Origin: Ensifer adhaerens
GTDB lineage: Bacteria; Pseudomonadota; Alphaproteobacteria; Rhizobiales; Rhizobiaceae
Reading direction: 5' to 3'
DNA: 64,000 nt
Assembly (NCBI RefSeq): GCF_000697965.2
Contig: NZ_CP015880.1
Coordinates: forward strand, 1,426,001 to 1,490,000
Shown here: positions 36,978 to 45,374 of the stretch, piece after piece
Layout of the letters: each line of letters opens with the position of its first letter
How positions within the stretch are numbered: the first letter of the stretch is position 1
The notes under the pieces: model-generated
Databases searched by the model: none
The model's input: only the letters and a program-made list of their open reading frames with translations
What the model was told of the DNA's origin: nothing
Program-made: the position numbers and the translations under genes

Positions 36978-37817
36978 ATGAGTATTCAATCTACGAAATC
37001 GGAACAGAAACTGGCTTGGGTGACGGGCGCAAGCTCGGGAACCGGGCGGGCACTGGCGCTCGCGCTGGTGCGGGAAGGCTATTCCGTCGTCGTGACGGCG
37101 AGAAACCACGACAGGCTCGTGGACCTGCAGCATGAAGCAGCAAGCGAAGGGCGGATCACCGTGCTCGACGGCGATGTCACTGACCCTGCCGACATGGAGC
37201 GGGTGATGGCGGCGATCGAATATGATCACGGGCACCTTTCGCTCGTGGTGCTGAACGCCGGGGTCGCGCTGCCGGTGCGCGGAGACGAGCTTCACCGCGA
37301 GGCCTTCGAGAAGAGCTTTGCCGTCAACCTCAACGGCGTCGTCAACTGTCTCTTGCCGGCGGTGGACCACATGAAGACGCAGGGGTACGGACACATCGCC
37401 ATCGTCTCGTCGGTGGCCGGCTACGGCGGACTGCCGACCAGTGCCGCCTATGGCGCCACCAAGGCCGCGCTGATCAATATGGCGGAAAGCCTGAAGTTCG
37501 ATCTCGACCGGCTCGGCGTCCGGCTGCAGATCATCAGCCCCGGCTTCGTCGATACGCCCGGGACCGCGCGCATTCGCTTTCTGCGACCGGCGCCGGTGAA
37601 CAGTGAAGAGGCGGCAAGGCGCATCGTTGCCGGCCTGAAGTCGCGAAGGTTCGAAATTGCCTTCCCACGCCGGTTTGCCTACGCGGTGAAGCTCATGGAC
37701 CTGCTGCCCTACAGCCTCTATTTCCGCCTGCTGAACTGGCTGACCCGCGGCAAGGCGGAGGCCATGGAAGGACAGAAGCGCGCCGGACCCGGCGGCCGCC
37801 CGCGTCAGGCGGTGTGA
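36978..37817 (+). CDS. Short-chain dehydrogenase/reductase
   Basis: A 279-residue SDR oxidoreductase. The NAD(P)-binding motif TGASSGTGRA lies near residue 17, NAG at about 89, the catalytic Ser in SSVAGYG near 134, and the YxxxK pair in AYGATKAAL near 150. The C-terminal extension (FPRRFAYAVKLMDLLPYSLYFRLLNWL) is amphipathic and may sit at the membrane. The substrate is unknown. The start is ATG 36978, with GAGGAG upstream. Its stop overlaps the end of the convergent mdtI-like gene by 13 bases. Confidence 0.9.
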   Translation: MSIQSTKSEQKLAWVTGASSGTGRALALALVREGYSVVVTARNHDRLVDLQHEAASEGRITVLDGDVTDPADMERVMAAIEYDHGHLSLVVLNAGVALPVRGDELHREAFEKSFAVNLNGVVNCLLPAVDHMKTQGYGHIAIVSSVAGYGGLPTSAAYGATKAALINMAESLKFDLDRLGVRLQIISPGFVDTPGTARIRFLRPAPVNSEEAARRIVAGLKSRRFEIAFPRRFAYAVKLMDLLPYSLYFRLLNWLTRGKAEAMEGQKRAGPGGRPRQAV

Positions 37818-38131
37818 AGCACTAGCACCGCGCCGAAGATGAGCGCCAGTCCGACCCAGCCGATCGGCTTCAGCTTCTGACCGAACAGGAAGCGGCCGCA
37901 GATGGCCGTCCCGAAGATCCCGGTTGCGCCAAGCACCGCATAGGCGATGGCGAGCTCCATGCCCTTGATGGCTTCCGCTAGGAAGGCAAAGGCGGCGAGC
38001 ACTAGCAGAATCGAAAGGATGCCCCAGCCGCGGCGGGCGAACCCTTCCGATTTCGTCGAGGCGAGGTTGGCCGCAATATCGAGGATGCCGGCCACGACCG
38101 CGAGAACGAAGTAGATGCTAGGCGCGCTCAT
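37805..38131 (-). CDS. mdtI: SMR-family efflux subunit, MdtI-like
   Basis: A 108-residue inner-membrane protein with four hydrophobic helices, of the small multidrug resistance family. Similarity to MdtI is seen in AVVAGILDIAAN, SEGFARRGWGILSILLVLAAF, GMELAIAYAV and RFLFGQKLKPIGWVGLALI. The membrane-embedded acidic residue that is Glu in most members is Asp18 here (LDIAAN). The conserved Trp after AYA(I/V) is Leu. It overlaps the upstream mdtJ gene by 14 bases and is thought to form an MdtJI heterodimer, which in E. coli exports spermidine. Confidence 0.85.
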   Translation of the reverse strand: MSAPSIYFVLAVVAGILDIAANLASTKSEGFARRGWGILSILLVLAAFAFLAEAIKGMELAIAYAVLGATGIFGTAICGRFLFGQKLKPIGWVGLALIFGAVLVLHTA

Positions 38132-38489
38132 CGGTGGCTCCTTCACGCGCTGCCTCGTCCTCGTCATGATACTCGCCGGCATTGACGAGCAGGATGCCGA
38201 CGATCGCCATCGAAAGCCCGAGCATTTCGCGTCCGGTCAGCACATGGCCGAAGACGAAAACCGAAACCAGGGTGATGATGGCGACGCCCGAACCTTCCCA
38301 GATCGCATAGGCGACGCCGACCGATATCGTCTTCACCGCCTTTGCCAGGAAGACGTAGGAGAGTGCGATCGAGACATACATGACGATGTGGCCGAGATAG
38401 GAGCCGCTTTCGGAAGCGGCCTTCATCACCGTCAGGCCCACCACTTCGGTCGCGATGGCGAGCGCGAGGAAAAACCATGCAAGACGCAT
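38118..38489 (-). CDS. mdtJ: SMR-family efflux subunit, MdtJ-like
   Basis: A 123-residue four-helix inner-membrane protein. MRLAWFFLALAIATEVVGLTVMKAAS is the SMR N-terminus, with Glu15 the conserved proton and substrate-coupling residue. LSYVFLAKAVKTISVGVAYAIWEGSG includes the conserved AYAIWEG. The C-terminal tail is hydrophilic (EYHDEDEAAREG), as in E. coli MdtJ. The heterodimer with the following MdtI-like protein is expected to be a polyamine or cation exporter driven by proton motive force. No guanidine-riboswitch structure was seen upstream. Confidence 0.87.
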   Translation of the reverse strand: MRLAWFFLALAIATEVVGLTVMKAASESGSYLGHIVMYVSIALSYVFLAKAVKTISVGVAYAIWEGSGVAIITLVSVFVFGHVLTGREMLGLSMAIVGILLVNAGEYHDEDEAAREGATDERA

Positions 38490-38567
38490 GCTGTACCTTT
38501 GAACAGAAACTTGGATCGACCGCCTCTTAAGCGCTACGGGTGACGCGGTAAAGACGCGCCGTGCGCT

Positions 38568-39821
38568 TCACTCGAAGACGATCTGCCGGACGTCGATGTT
38601 GCGGGCACGGAACCCGGCCTCGCAGTAGTAGAAGTAGAACTCCCACAACCGCTTGAAGCGCAGGTCGAAGCCGAGCGGCTCGATCCTGTTCCAGACCGCC
38701 CAGAACCGCTCCCGCCATTCGCCGAGTGTGCGGGCATAGTCGACGCCAAAGCCGAAGTCGTTGATCATCCGCAGGCCGACATTGCGGCCAAGCTCGACCA
38801 GATGCTCGCGCGTTGGCAGCATGCCGCCCGGGAAGACGTATTTCTGGATGAAATCCGGATTGGAACGATACTCCTCGTAGGATTCGGGCTTGATCGTGAT
38901 GATCTGCAGTCCGGCCTTGCCCCCGGGTTTCAGGCACCGCTTCAGCTGCGAGAAATAGGTTGCCCAGAATTTTTCGCCGACGGCCTCGAACATCTCGATC
39001 GAGACGATGCGGTCATAGGTACCCTTTTCTTCACGATAGTCCTGGAACTTCAATTCGACCCGGTCGGCAAGGCCCGCACGCTGCATGCGTTCGCGTGCGA
39101 AGGCCAGTTGCTCGCGGCTGATCGTCAGCCCCGTGACCTTGCAGCCGATTTCCGTTGCCGCGAACTCGGCAAAGCCGCCCCAGCCGCAGCCGATCTCAAG
39201 CACATGATCGCCGGTGCGCAGGTTCGTCGCTTCCGCGAGCGCGCGGTATTTGGCTTTCTGCGCTGAGCGAAGATCATTGGCGCCCGTTGCATAAAGCGCA
39301 GACGAATAGGTCATGCTCGGATCCAGCCATTCGCTGTAGAAGGCGTTGCCGAGGTCGTAATGGGCCGAGATGTTGCGGCGCGCGCCGGAGTGGGTGTTGG
39401 CATTGCGCCAGTGCAGGAACTTGTCGAAAAGGCGAAGGAGCCCGCGCGCACGGTTCGGAAAATTCCTGCCGATTTCGGCGTTGACGAGGAACAGTTCGAG
39501 AAAGGCGCCGACATCGGGACTGTCCCAGTCGCCGTCGATGTAGCTTTCCGCAGCCCCGATGGTGCCGCCCGAGATAGCACGCTGCGGCAGGTTCCAGTTG
39601 TTGAGGTTGAGGATGGCGCTGGGGCCGGCCCTGGCGCCTTTGATCACCAGCCTGCGGCCGTCTGGCGTGGCGAGCATCAACGTTCCCACCTGAAGGTGCA
39701 CCAGGGCGCCAAGCACCATGCGCGCCTTGAGCGGGAAATCCCGCACGGCCGTCGCCAGATTTTCGGAAGATAGCTCCACCGCACCGGCAAATGCAGCAAA
39801 ATCGGCTTCCAGGTTACGCAT
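38568..39821 (-). CDS. cfa: Cyclopropane-fatty-acyl-phospholipid synthase-like methyltransferase
   Basis: A SAM-dependent enzyme of 417 residues that modifies unsaturated phospholipid acyl chains. The N-terminal lipid-associated region (about 1-140) is followed by NISAHYDLGNAFYSEWLDPSMTYSSALY, the SAM-binding loop VLEIGCGWGGFAEFAA near 195, and IVSIEMFEAVGEKFWATYF, all CFA-synthase motifs. The C-terminal RARNIDVRQIVFE matches the family. The exact acyl modification is not proved. The start is placed at ATG 39821 behind GAGGGGG; the frame extends 84 codons further without support. It is separated from the photolyase gene upstream by 85 bases. Confidence 0.9.
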   Translation of the reverse strand: MRNLEADFAAFAGAVELSSENLATAVRDFPLKARMVLGALVHLQVGTLMLATPDGRRLVIKGARAGPSAILNLNNWNLPQRAISGGTIGAAESYIDGDWDSPDVGAFLELFLVNAEIGRNFPNRARGLLRLFDKFLHWRNANTHSGARRNISAHYDLGNAFYSEWLDPSMTYSSALYATGANDLRSAQKAKYRALAEATNLRTGDHVLEIGCGWGGFAEFAATEIGCKVTGLTISREQLAFARERMQRAGLADRVELKFQDYREEKGTYDRIVSIEMFEAVGEKFWATYFSQLKRCLKPGGKAGLQIITIKPESYEEYRSNPDFIQKYVFPGGMLPTREHLVELGRNVGLRMINDFGFGVDYARTLGEWRERFWAVWNRIEPLGFDLRFKRLWEFYFYYCEAGFRARNIDVRQIVFE

Positions 39822-39906
39822 ACACCACCCCCTCAGCTGTTGCATCCGTAACGTGAGCCTAGCCGCAATCGGGCGAGACGCCAACTGAGGAATTCTACCG
39901 GAGGCT

Positions 39907-41370
39907 CTACGTCTCCTCGGAGAGTCCCGCTGCGCTTGTGATCTGCCGGAAGGCTGCCAGTGCCCGATCGCGGGCAAGGGCATGGTCGACGATCGGTTTC
40001 GGGTAGGTCGTGCCGAGTTCGATGCCGGCTTCGGCAAGGGTCGTGGCGGGCGCTGCAAAGGGGCGATGGACATAGCGCGGGTGGAGGCGCTCCAGCTCCG
40101 GCACGAAGCGCTTCACATAGAGACCGTCGGGATCGAATTTCTCCCCTTGCAGGACCGGGTTGAAGATGCGGAAGAACGGTGCGGCGTCCGCGCCCGATCC
40201 GGCGACCCATTGCCAGCTTGCGGCATTGTTGGCCGGATCCGCGTCGACCAGCGTGTCACGGAACCAGGCTTCTCCCTTGCGCCAGTCGACGAGCAGGTCC
40301 TTGATGAGAAAGGAGGCGACAATCATGCGAACGCGATTGTGCATGTAGCCGTGGCGCCATAGCTGGCGCATGCCGGCATCGACGATCGGGTATCCGGTGA
40401 GCCCTCTGGTCCATCGAGTAAAATCGTCCTCGTCGTTCAGCCAGTGGAAGCGGTCGAATCGACGGTCGAGGTTGCGGCGGCCAAGCTCCGGATAATGAAA
40501 CAGCAGATGATAGGAGAATTCGCGCCAGGCGAGTTCCTTGCGGAAGGTGGCCGCCCCTTCGCCGCTATCGGCCTGGGGCCCAGCTGCCGCATGCCAGGCC
40601 TGCGCCGGCGAAATTTCGCCAAAGGCGAGATGAGGCGAGAGCAGGGATGTGCCATCCGCGTCGGGAATGTCGCGGCAGCGTTTGTAGGCGTCGAGCTTCT
40701 CATCGACGAATTCTTCGAGACGGGTGGCCGCACCGTCTTCGCCCGGCGTCCAGACCTCGCTGAATGTCGCCGCCCAGTCCGGTTTCGTCGGCAGCAGCGA
40801 CCAGTCGTCAAGGCGTTCCGATCGCGGCCATGCTCCCGGGGCTGCGATATGGTGCGGCCGGTCGATCGGCGGTGCCAGCTCGTTTTTCAGTTCGAGCGCG
40901 CGCCAGAACGGCGTGAACACGCGGTAGGGGCCGCCCGTCGTCGTCAGCAGCCGCATGGGCTCATGCAGCAATTGTCCTGCAAAGCTCTCCGTGATGATTC
41001 CCCGCTCGGCCAGCGCCTTCTTGAGCGCGGTATCCGTGGCGATGCCGTTCGGGTCGTAGCGCCGGTTCCAGTAGATGCGCTCCGCACCGCTTGCGCGCGC
41101 AATCTCGACAATCACGTCAAGCGGCGCGCCTGATCGAAGAACGAGGCGAGAAGCGTGCCGCGCGAGACTTGCGCCCAAGGCCTCGAGCGAATGGTGCAGC
41201 CACCACGCCTGCGCCGCCCCGAGCGCACCGTTGCCGCTGTCGGCGGGTTCGCGAATATAGAGGGGAATGACGGCTGCCTCGCCGGCGGCAGCCGAGAGGG
41301 CGCGATTGTCGGCCAGGCGGAGATCCTTGCGGAACCAGACGATGATGGGCGGCGCCGCGGCCTTTGTCAT
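39907..41370 (-). CDS. phrB: Deoxyribodipyrimidine photolyase (class I)
   Basis: A light-dependent DNA repair flavoprotein of 487 residues that splits cyclobutane pyrimidine dimers. The start is IIVWFRKDLRLADNRAL. FAD-binding motifs are GYPIVDAGMRQLWRHGYMHNRVRM and WQWVAGSGADAAPFFRIFNPVLQGEKFD. The N-terminal alpha/beta domain binds the antenna cofactor, whose identity cannot be told here. All catalytic-domain blocks are present and the length is normal. No strong ribosome-binding site precedes ATG 41370, so the start is moderately certain. Confidence 0.94.
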   Translation of the reverse strand: MTKAAAPPIIVWFRKDLRLADNRALSAAAGEAAVIPLYIREPADSGNGALGAAQAWWLHHSLEALGASLARHASRLVLRSGAPLDVIVEIARASGAERIYWNRRYDPNGIATDTALKKALAERGIITESFAGQLLHEPMRLLTTTGGPYRVFTPFWRALELKNELAPPIDRPHHIAAPGAWPRSERLDDWSLLPTKPDWAATFSEVWTPGEDGAATRLEEFVDEKLDAYKRCRDIPDADGTSLLSPHLAFGEISPAQAWHAAAGPQADSGEGAATFRKELAWREFSYHLLFHYPELGRRNLDRRFDRFHWLNDEDDFTRWTRGLTGYPIVDAGMRQLWRHGYMHNRVRMIVASFLIKDLLVDWRKGEAWFRDTLVDADPANNAASWQWVAGSGADAAPFFRIFNPVLQGEKFDPDGLYVKRFVPELERLHPRYVHRPFAAPATTLAEAGIELGTTYPKPIVDHALARDRALAAFRQITSAAGLSEET

Positions 41371-41468
41371 GAAGAACCATCGGGAGGTTGGGGATTGATC
41401 ACCTGGAGAACATAGGTGCAAAATGAAAAAGAGCCATTCGCATCGCTGCAAATGGCTCTTTTAGAAAG

Positions 41469-41543
41469 TGGCTCCCCGGGCCGGATTCGAACCGGCGACC
41501 TGTCGATTAACAGTCGAATGCTCTACCGCTGAGCTACCAGGGA
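41469..41543 (-). tRNA. tRNA-Asn (anticodon GTT)
   Basis: A 75-base cloverleaf on the minus strand from TCCCTGG to an encoded CCA. The anticodon loop CTGTTAA reads GTT. D-arm TAGCTCAGCGG and T-arm GGTTCGAATCC are intact. Confidence 0.97.
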
Positions 41544-41699
41544 TCATCCGCGCCGCTGTTGTGCTGTGCGCTTCAGAAGTGAGGCTGCTAATACGCATGC
41601 TTTTCTGATTTGCCAAGCGCTTTTTTCAAAAAAAATGACAAGTTCCGTTGCGAGGCTGTGGAGAAGTCCCCAATTGTGGGAAAACACGCCGGATAGGGA

Positions 41700-41996
41700 A
41701 TGATGAATAAAAACAGGAAGCAGACGCATTTCGGCATTGATCCGCAAACACGACAGATCGTGCTGGGAAAATGGCGTATCGCGTTGCCCGACTCGCCCCT
41801 GCTGCGCATCCTGCTGGGTTCGCTGCTGGTGTTTTGTGGTTTTCTCGGTTTCTTGCCCGTGCTGGGCTTCTGGATGATACCGTTGGGCCTGATCGTGCTT
41901 TCCCACGACATTCCCTCGGTTCGCCGCCGCCGTCGTCGTCTGGCCGTCTGGTGGGCGCGCTGGCGCGGGAAGGCCAACTCGTCGAACGGCTCCTGA
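41700..41996 (+). CDS. Small membrane protein (PGPGW-like), hypothetical
   Basis: A 98-residue protein. A hydrophilic N-terminus (MNKNRKQTHFGIDPQTRQIVLGKW) is followed by hydrophobic segments LLRILLGSLLVFCGFLGFL and VLGFWMIPLGLIVLS, then a very basic tail (VRRRRRRLAVWWARWRGK). The GFWMIPLGLIVLS stretch resembles the PGPGW-type small inner-membrane proteins found across rhizobia, but this is by-eye recognition only. Two ATGs at 41700 and 41703 follow GGATAGGG. Function unknown. Confidence 0.72.
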   Translation: MMNKNRKQTHFGIDPQTRQIVLGKWRIALPDSPLLRILLGSLLVFCGFLGFLPVLGFWMIPLGLIVLSHDIPSVRRRRRRLAVWWARWRGKANSSNGS

Positions 41997-42207
41997 GGCG
42001 GACGCCGATTTAACGATCTTGTTGTCGAGGGCAGGGCGGTCGGCAGTTTTGGCCGTCCCGTAGCAATTCCGAATCTCTCAACAAGGGCCGTGGCCGCGCA
42101 GGCGAATGACCGGTTCCTGGCGGTCTTCCCCTCTGTTGGGGTGCCCTCGAAAACTTTTCGGCAACCCATCAAACGCATAATGCGGTCTCGAATCAGGATG
42201 GGGACCG

Positions 42208-42942
42208 ATGGCCAAAGCCACTACGAAACGTCGACGCCGCAGTTCGGGCCGAAGCACCAGCAAACAGGGCGGCATGGCGCCGTGGTATCTGGCCGCAGCG
42301 CTCACCCTTGGCGGCGTCATGGCCTACGACCATCGCGCCGAGTTGCGGCACTGGCCGGTGGTTTCCGATGTCATGGCCTTTGCATCGCGATCGGAAACGA
42401 AGCCGAAGCCTCAGCGCGCGGTTCCTGAAGCGCAGGAGCGCGTTGCCCAGCAGGCGGATAGGCACAAACCGAATCCGAAGCCCAACCCGGCGACGAAGGT
42501 TGCCCTGGCCGCCCCGGTGCCGTCGGTGAATGTCGGCGTCACGCCGCCAACCCCTCTCGTGCGGCCGAATGAAGAGGTGAAGACGGCATCCATCCGTACC
42601 GATCAGTTCTATTTTTGCGGCATTCGCAACGACAACTGCGTGATCGATGGCGCGACCTTCGTCTTCCATGGCGAGACGATCCGCGTCGCCGATGTCGATG
42701 CGCCGCGAATCCGCCAGGCAAGCTGCGACAAGGAGCGTTCGCGCGGCTTCTACGCCAAGCAGCGCCTGCGCGAATTGCTGAATGCAGGCGACTTCAGGCT
42801 GATCTCGGCGGGAGGGCGATCAGATGCCAAGGCCGGCGAGAAACTGCGCCTGGTCACCCGCGGTGACCAATCTCTTGGACGTGTACTCGTTTCCGAGGGG
42901 CTCGTGCGGCCGTGGGAAGGGCGCCCGACGCCCTGGTGCTGA
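42208..42942 (+). CDS. Membrane-anchored thermonuclease-like (SNase-fold) protein
   Basis: A 244-residue protein. A basic N-terminus (KATTKRRRRSSGRS) is followed by an uncleaved-type membrane segment at about 24-40 (APWYLAAALTLGGVMAY). A Pro/Lys/Ala-rich linker of about 70 residues leads to an SNase-like domain (about 128-244). There, ETIRVADVDAPRI and RSRGFYAKQRLRELLNAG match the SNase fold, and LGRVLVSEGLVRPW matches its later strand region. The catalytic set is not fully canonical by eye, so nuclease activity is uncertain. Cysteines in FCGIRNDNC and at the C-terminus (TPWC) may form disulfides outside the cytoplasm. Confidence 0.72.
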   Translation: MAKATTKRRRRSSGRSTSKQGGMAPWYLAAALTLGGVMAYDHRAELRHWPVVSDVMAFASRSETKPKPQRAVPEAQERVAQQADRHKPNPKPNPATKVALAAPVPSVNVGVTPPTPLVRPNEEVKTASIRTDQFYFCGIRNDNCVIDGATFVFHGETIRVADVDAPRIRQASCDKERSRGFYAKQRLRELLNAGDFRLISAGGRSDAKAGEKLRLVTRGDQSLGRVLVSEGLVRPWEGRPTPWC

Positions 42943-43094
42943 GATCAGCTGGGAGACGATCGGCGGACATCGTCGATCGTTCTGTGGAAAGTATCCGTCC
43001 TGCAAATCGACGGCGCGTTTTTCAGAAAATGCCTCTTGCGGTTTTTCTGCAATCATTCTAAATCCGCGCCAACGCTTGGTTATCCGAGCTGTGA

Positions 43095-43169
43095 GGCCTC
43101 GTGGCGGAGTGGTGACGCAGAGGACTGCAAATCCTTGTACCCCGGTTCAATTCCGGGCGAGGCCTCCAA
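43095..43169 (+). tRNA. tRNA-Cys (anticodon GCA)
   Basis: A 75-base cloverleaf on the plus strand. Acceptor GGCCTCG pairs with CGAGGCC, the discriminator is T73 (a cysteine identity base), and CCA is encoded. The anticodon loop CTGCAAA reads GCA. Confidence 0.97.
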
Positions 43170-43374
43170 TAATCTCACCTCGTTAAATTTGGTTTGGCGT
43201 TCTGCCTTAGGGCAGCGCGGTAAAATTCGCGACACGTCCGCGCAAGCCACGTCGCCTATGCCTCCGTCGGATCTTATCGCTTCGGTGAATTCGGTAGAGG
43301 GGGAACGATGACTCCGCTGAGATCAACCGTATCGGTAGCGTCCGTCAACATTAAGAACGGAGGCAATGGCATCA

Positions 43375-43707
43375 ATGAAAAAGAGACTGATCCTGACGGC
43401 GTTGGCGTGTTTTGCGGCGACCGCTATGGAGGCGCGCGCGGACGACCTGGTTTTCCAGCTGAAGAACAACACCGGCGCGGTACTGACGAATTTCTATACG
43501 TCGCCGGTCGGCGTCAATGAATGGGAAGACGATGTTTTCGGTCGGCAGGTCCTGAACCCCGGCGAGAGCATGGAGATCACCATTGCCGACGGGCGGGACG
43601 TCTGCAAATACGACATGCGATTCGAATTCGAGGAAGGCTCGGCCCTCGATACGACCGAGGACACGCAGGATCTCTGCGAACTCGGCGAATACACGATCCA
43701 CGAATAA
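43375..43707 (+). CDS. Secreted small protein of unknown function (110 aa)
   Basis: A 110-residue exported protein. The signal peptide MKKRLILTALACFAATAMEARA occupies residues 1-22. The mature part (DDLVFQLKNNTGAVLTNFYTSP, NPGESMEITIADGRDVCKYDMRFEFEEGS) is beta-rich with two cysteines (DVCK and LCEL), likely paired. The start at ATG 43375 is set by GGAGG 11 bases upstream; the ATG at 43366 is too close to that site. A strong terminator follows. The family was not recognised. Confidence 0.7.
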   Translation: MKKRLILTALACFAATAMEARADDLVFQLKNNTGAVLTNFYTSPVGVNEWEDDVFGRQVLNPGESMEITIADGRDVCKYDMRFEFEEGSALDTTEDTQDLCELGEYTIHE

Positions 43708-43738
43708 GCGATCTGGATTTCAGGTCGCCTTAAACGGA

Positions 43739-43773
43739 AAGAGCCTCGCCACTTTCAGTGGCGAGGCTCTTTT
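43739..43773. terminator. Bidirectional intrinsic terminator between secreted-protein gene and lexA
   Basis: A 15-bp stem, AAGAGCCTCGCCACT and AGTGGCGAGGCTCTT (43739-43753 and 43757-43771), has a TTC loop. T's follow on the plus strand and A's precede on the left. It serves both convergent genes. Confidence 0.92.
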
Positions 43774-43795
43774 GATTCGGCGTTCTGCCTGGAAT

Positions 43796-44518
43796 TCAAT
43801 GGTAGCGGCGGATCAGCCCGACGAGCTTGCCCTGGATCTTCACGCGATCCGGTCCGAAAATGCGCGTCTCGTAGGCGGGGTTGGCCGCTTCGAGCGCAAT
43901 CGACGCGCCCTTGCGACGGAAGCGCTTCAGCGTCGCTTCCTCGTCGTCCACGAGCGCCACGATGATGTCGCCGGGATTGGCCGAGTTGCCGTTGCGGATG
44001 ATCACCGTGTCGCCATCGAAGATGCCGGCCTCGATCATCGAATCGCCCTTTACTTCGAGGGCGTAATGCTCGCCGCTGCCGATCATGTCGAGCGGAACGG
44101 TAATGTCATGGGTGTTGTTCTGGATCGCCGAGATCGGCACGCCGGCAGCGATGCGCCCCATCACCGGGACGGAAACAGACGTGCTTTCGGCGACCGGCGC
44201 CGGCTTCGGCGTGGCAGGAGCGGCGGCCGGCGGCTTTCCGAGGCTGCCCTCGATCACGCTCGGCGAGAAGCCCCTGCGCGGCTGTTGCTGGCCGGCGGCG
44301 TAGGCTTCCGGAAGCTTGATGACTTCGAGCGCGCGCGCCCGGTTCGGCAACCGGCGAATGAACCCGCGTTCTTCGAGCGCCGTGATCAAACGGTGAATGC
44401 CGGACTTCGACGCAAGGTCGAGCGCATCCTTCATTTCATCGAAAGACGGCGGTACGCCCGACTCCTTCATGCGTTCGTGGATGAACAGAAGCAATTCCTG
44501 TTGCTTGCGGGTCAGCAT
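43796..44518 (-). CDS. lexA: LexA repressor of the SOS response
   Basis: A 240-residue LexA. The N-terminal winged helix has [33 protein letters not shown] long proline/alanine linker ([17 protein letters not shown]) leads to the autocleavage site Ala-Gly in GRIAAGVP. The catalytic Ser is in [11 protein letters not shown] and the Lys in ATLKRFRR. RecA-stimulated self-cleavage derepresses SOS genes. A GTTC-N7-GTTC box lies at 44567-44581, in the lexA promoter region, so it is autoregulated. The start is ATG 44518, which is canonical; the frame extends 11 codons further. SOS targets in the window include uvrA and ssb. Confidence 0.97.
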   Translation of the reverse strand: MLTRKQQELLLFIHERMKESGVPPSFDEMKDALDLASKSGIHRLITALEERGFIRRLPNRARALEVIKLPEAYAAGQQQPRRGFSPSVIEGSLGKPPAAAPATPKPAPVAESTSVSVPVMGRIAAGVPISAIQNNTHDITVPLDMIGSGEHYALEVKGDSMIEAGIFDGDTVIIRNGNSANPGDIIVALVDDEEATLKRFRRKGASIALEAANPAYETRIFGPDRVKIQGKLVGLIRRYH

Positions 44519-44566
44519 GGCACGTCGCTCCAGAGGCGTGAAACAAATCAAGAACAGACACTATCT

Positions 44567-44581
44567 GTTCCATATGTGTTC
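44567..44581 (-). promoter_or_regulatory. LexA-binding SOS box upstream of lexA
   Basis: The sequence GTTC-CATATGT-GTTC matches the alphaproteobacterial direct-repeat box GTTC-N7-GTTC exactly. It is 49 bases before the lexA start, in the position expected for self-repression. Confidence 0.85.
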
Positions 44582-44754
44582 CGCAAGTGCCTAAAATTCC
44601 GTGAATTCAGGCAATTGGCTGCTTCTGTGGGGGGCGATTGGTCACTTTTGCGGGAGCGGGGCGGTTTTCGGCGACGGTTGCGTCCCAAAACAGCGCCGGG
44701 CAGGTCAATCGCGCGCGTGATTCGAACGAATCGCGGCTCTCTTCGCGGAGAGAC

Positions 44755-45051
44755 TTAAGTCGCTTGCGAGGCCGAGCAGGCGTCTTCGAACTCCTTCACC
44801 GTTTCGGCGCTGTTGTCTTCCGGAAGCACTGCGTCGGCCGCATCGGTCGCAACGGGCGTATCGCCGTCATAAACGAAGGACTGGATGTAGAAGGCGAGCG
44901 CGCCCTTCCAAACATTGCGTCCATCGATCTGATGGCACGGCACGGCCCGTTCGAAATCGGTCTGGAGTTCATCCACCGTCGCGGCACTGAGCTTGACGTC
45001 AGGCATATTGGGCGATGCGACTATCGAAGCGAGAAGCAGGGCGGCAAGCAC
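44755..45051 (-). CDS. Hypothetical exported small protein (98 aa)
   Basis: An open frame starting at GTG 45051. An in-frame TAG lies just upstream, so the start is confined to this GTG or a later codon. The first 14 residues (LAALLLASIVASPN) resemble a signal peptide. The remainder is acidic, with two cysteines (PCHQ and EDACSASQ). No family was recognised. The ribosome-binding site (AGTGGA) is weak. It might be a degraded or atypical gene; codon use is compatible with coding. Confidence 0.5.
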   Translation of the reverse strand: MLAALLLASIVASPNMPDVKLSAATVDELQTDFERAVPCHQIDGRNVWKGALAFYIQSFVYDGDTPVATDAADAVLPEDNSAETVKEFEDACSASQAT

Positions 45052-45374
45052 GGTGATCGTCCACTTGATGAAGGGGTGGGACTACGGGTTGGTAAACGAT
45101 GTGAACCGCGCTTTCGTTCCGAAGTCCAGCAAGCATGGCGATCACTCTGCCATGTTCAACAGCTCTTTGCCCGCAGGCTGTGGCTGATTTGCGCCAGCCG
45201 CTCGATCTCAACCTCGTCTCGGCCGTTCTTCATGGACCGGCGCGGAGAATGCATCGGAGCTGCCAGCTTTCGCATCGGGCCTGGGGCGCGCAAAAATCCC
45301 TGCGGGGAAGGGCCTTCACCGTCTCGACAGGCCTCTAAAAAAAGATAACTTTGCGTGGAAAGTGGGGTGGTTGC
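45052..45374. other. Intergenic region between exported small protein and paralogous secreted protein
   Basis: 323 bases. Short open frames exist on both strands but none has a good start or recognisable product. A run of A's (AAAAAAAG) at about 45338-45345 precedes the right-hand gene. Confidence 0.5.

Noticed and set aside
38490..38567. Guanidine (ykkC) riboswitch before mdtJI
   Set aside because: The short upstream sequence has no ykkC-type conserved loops.
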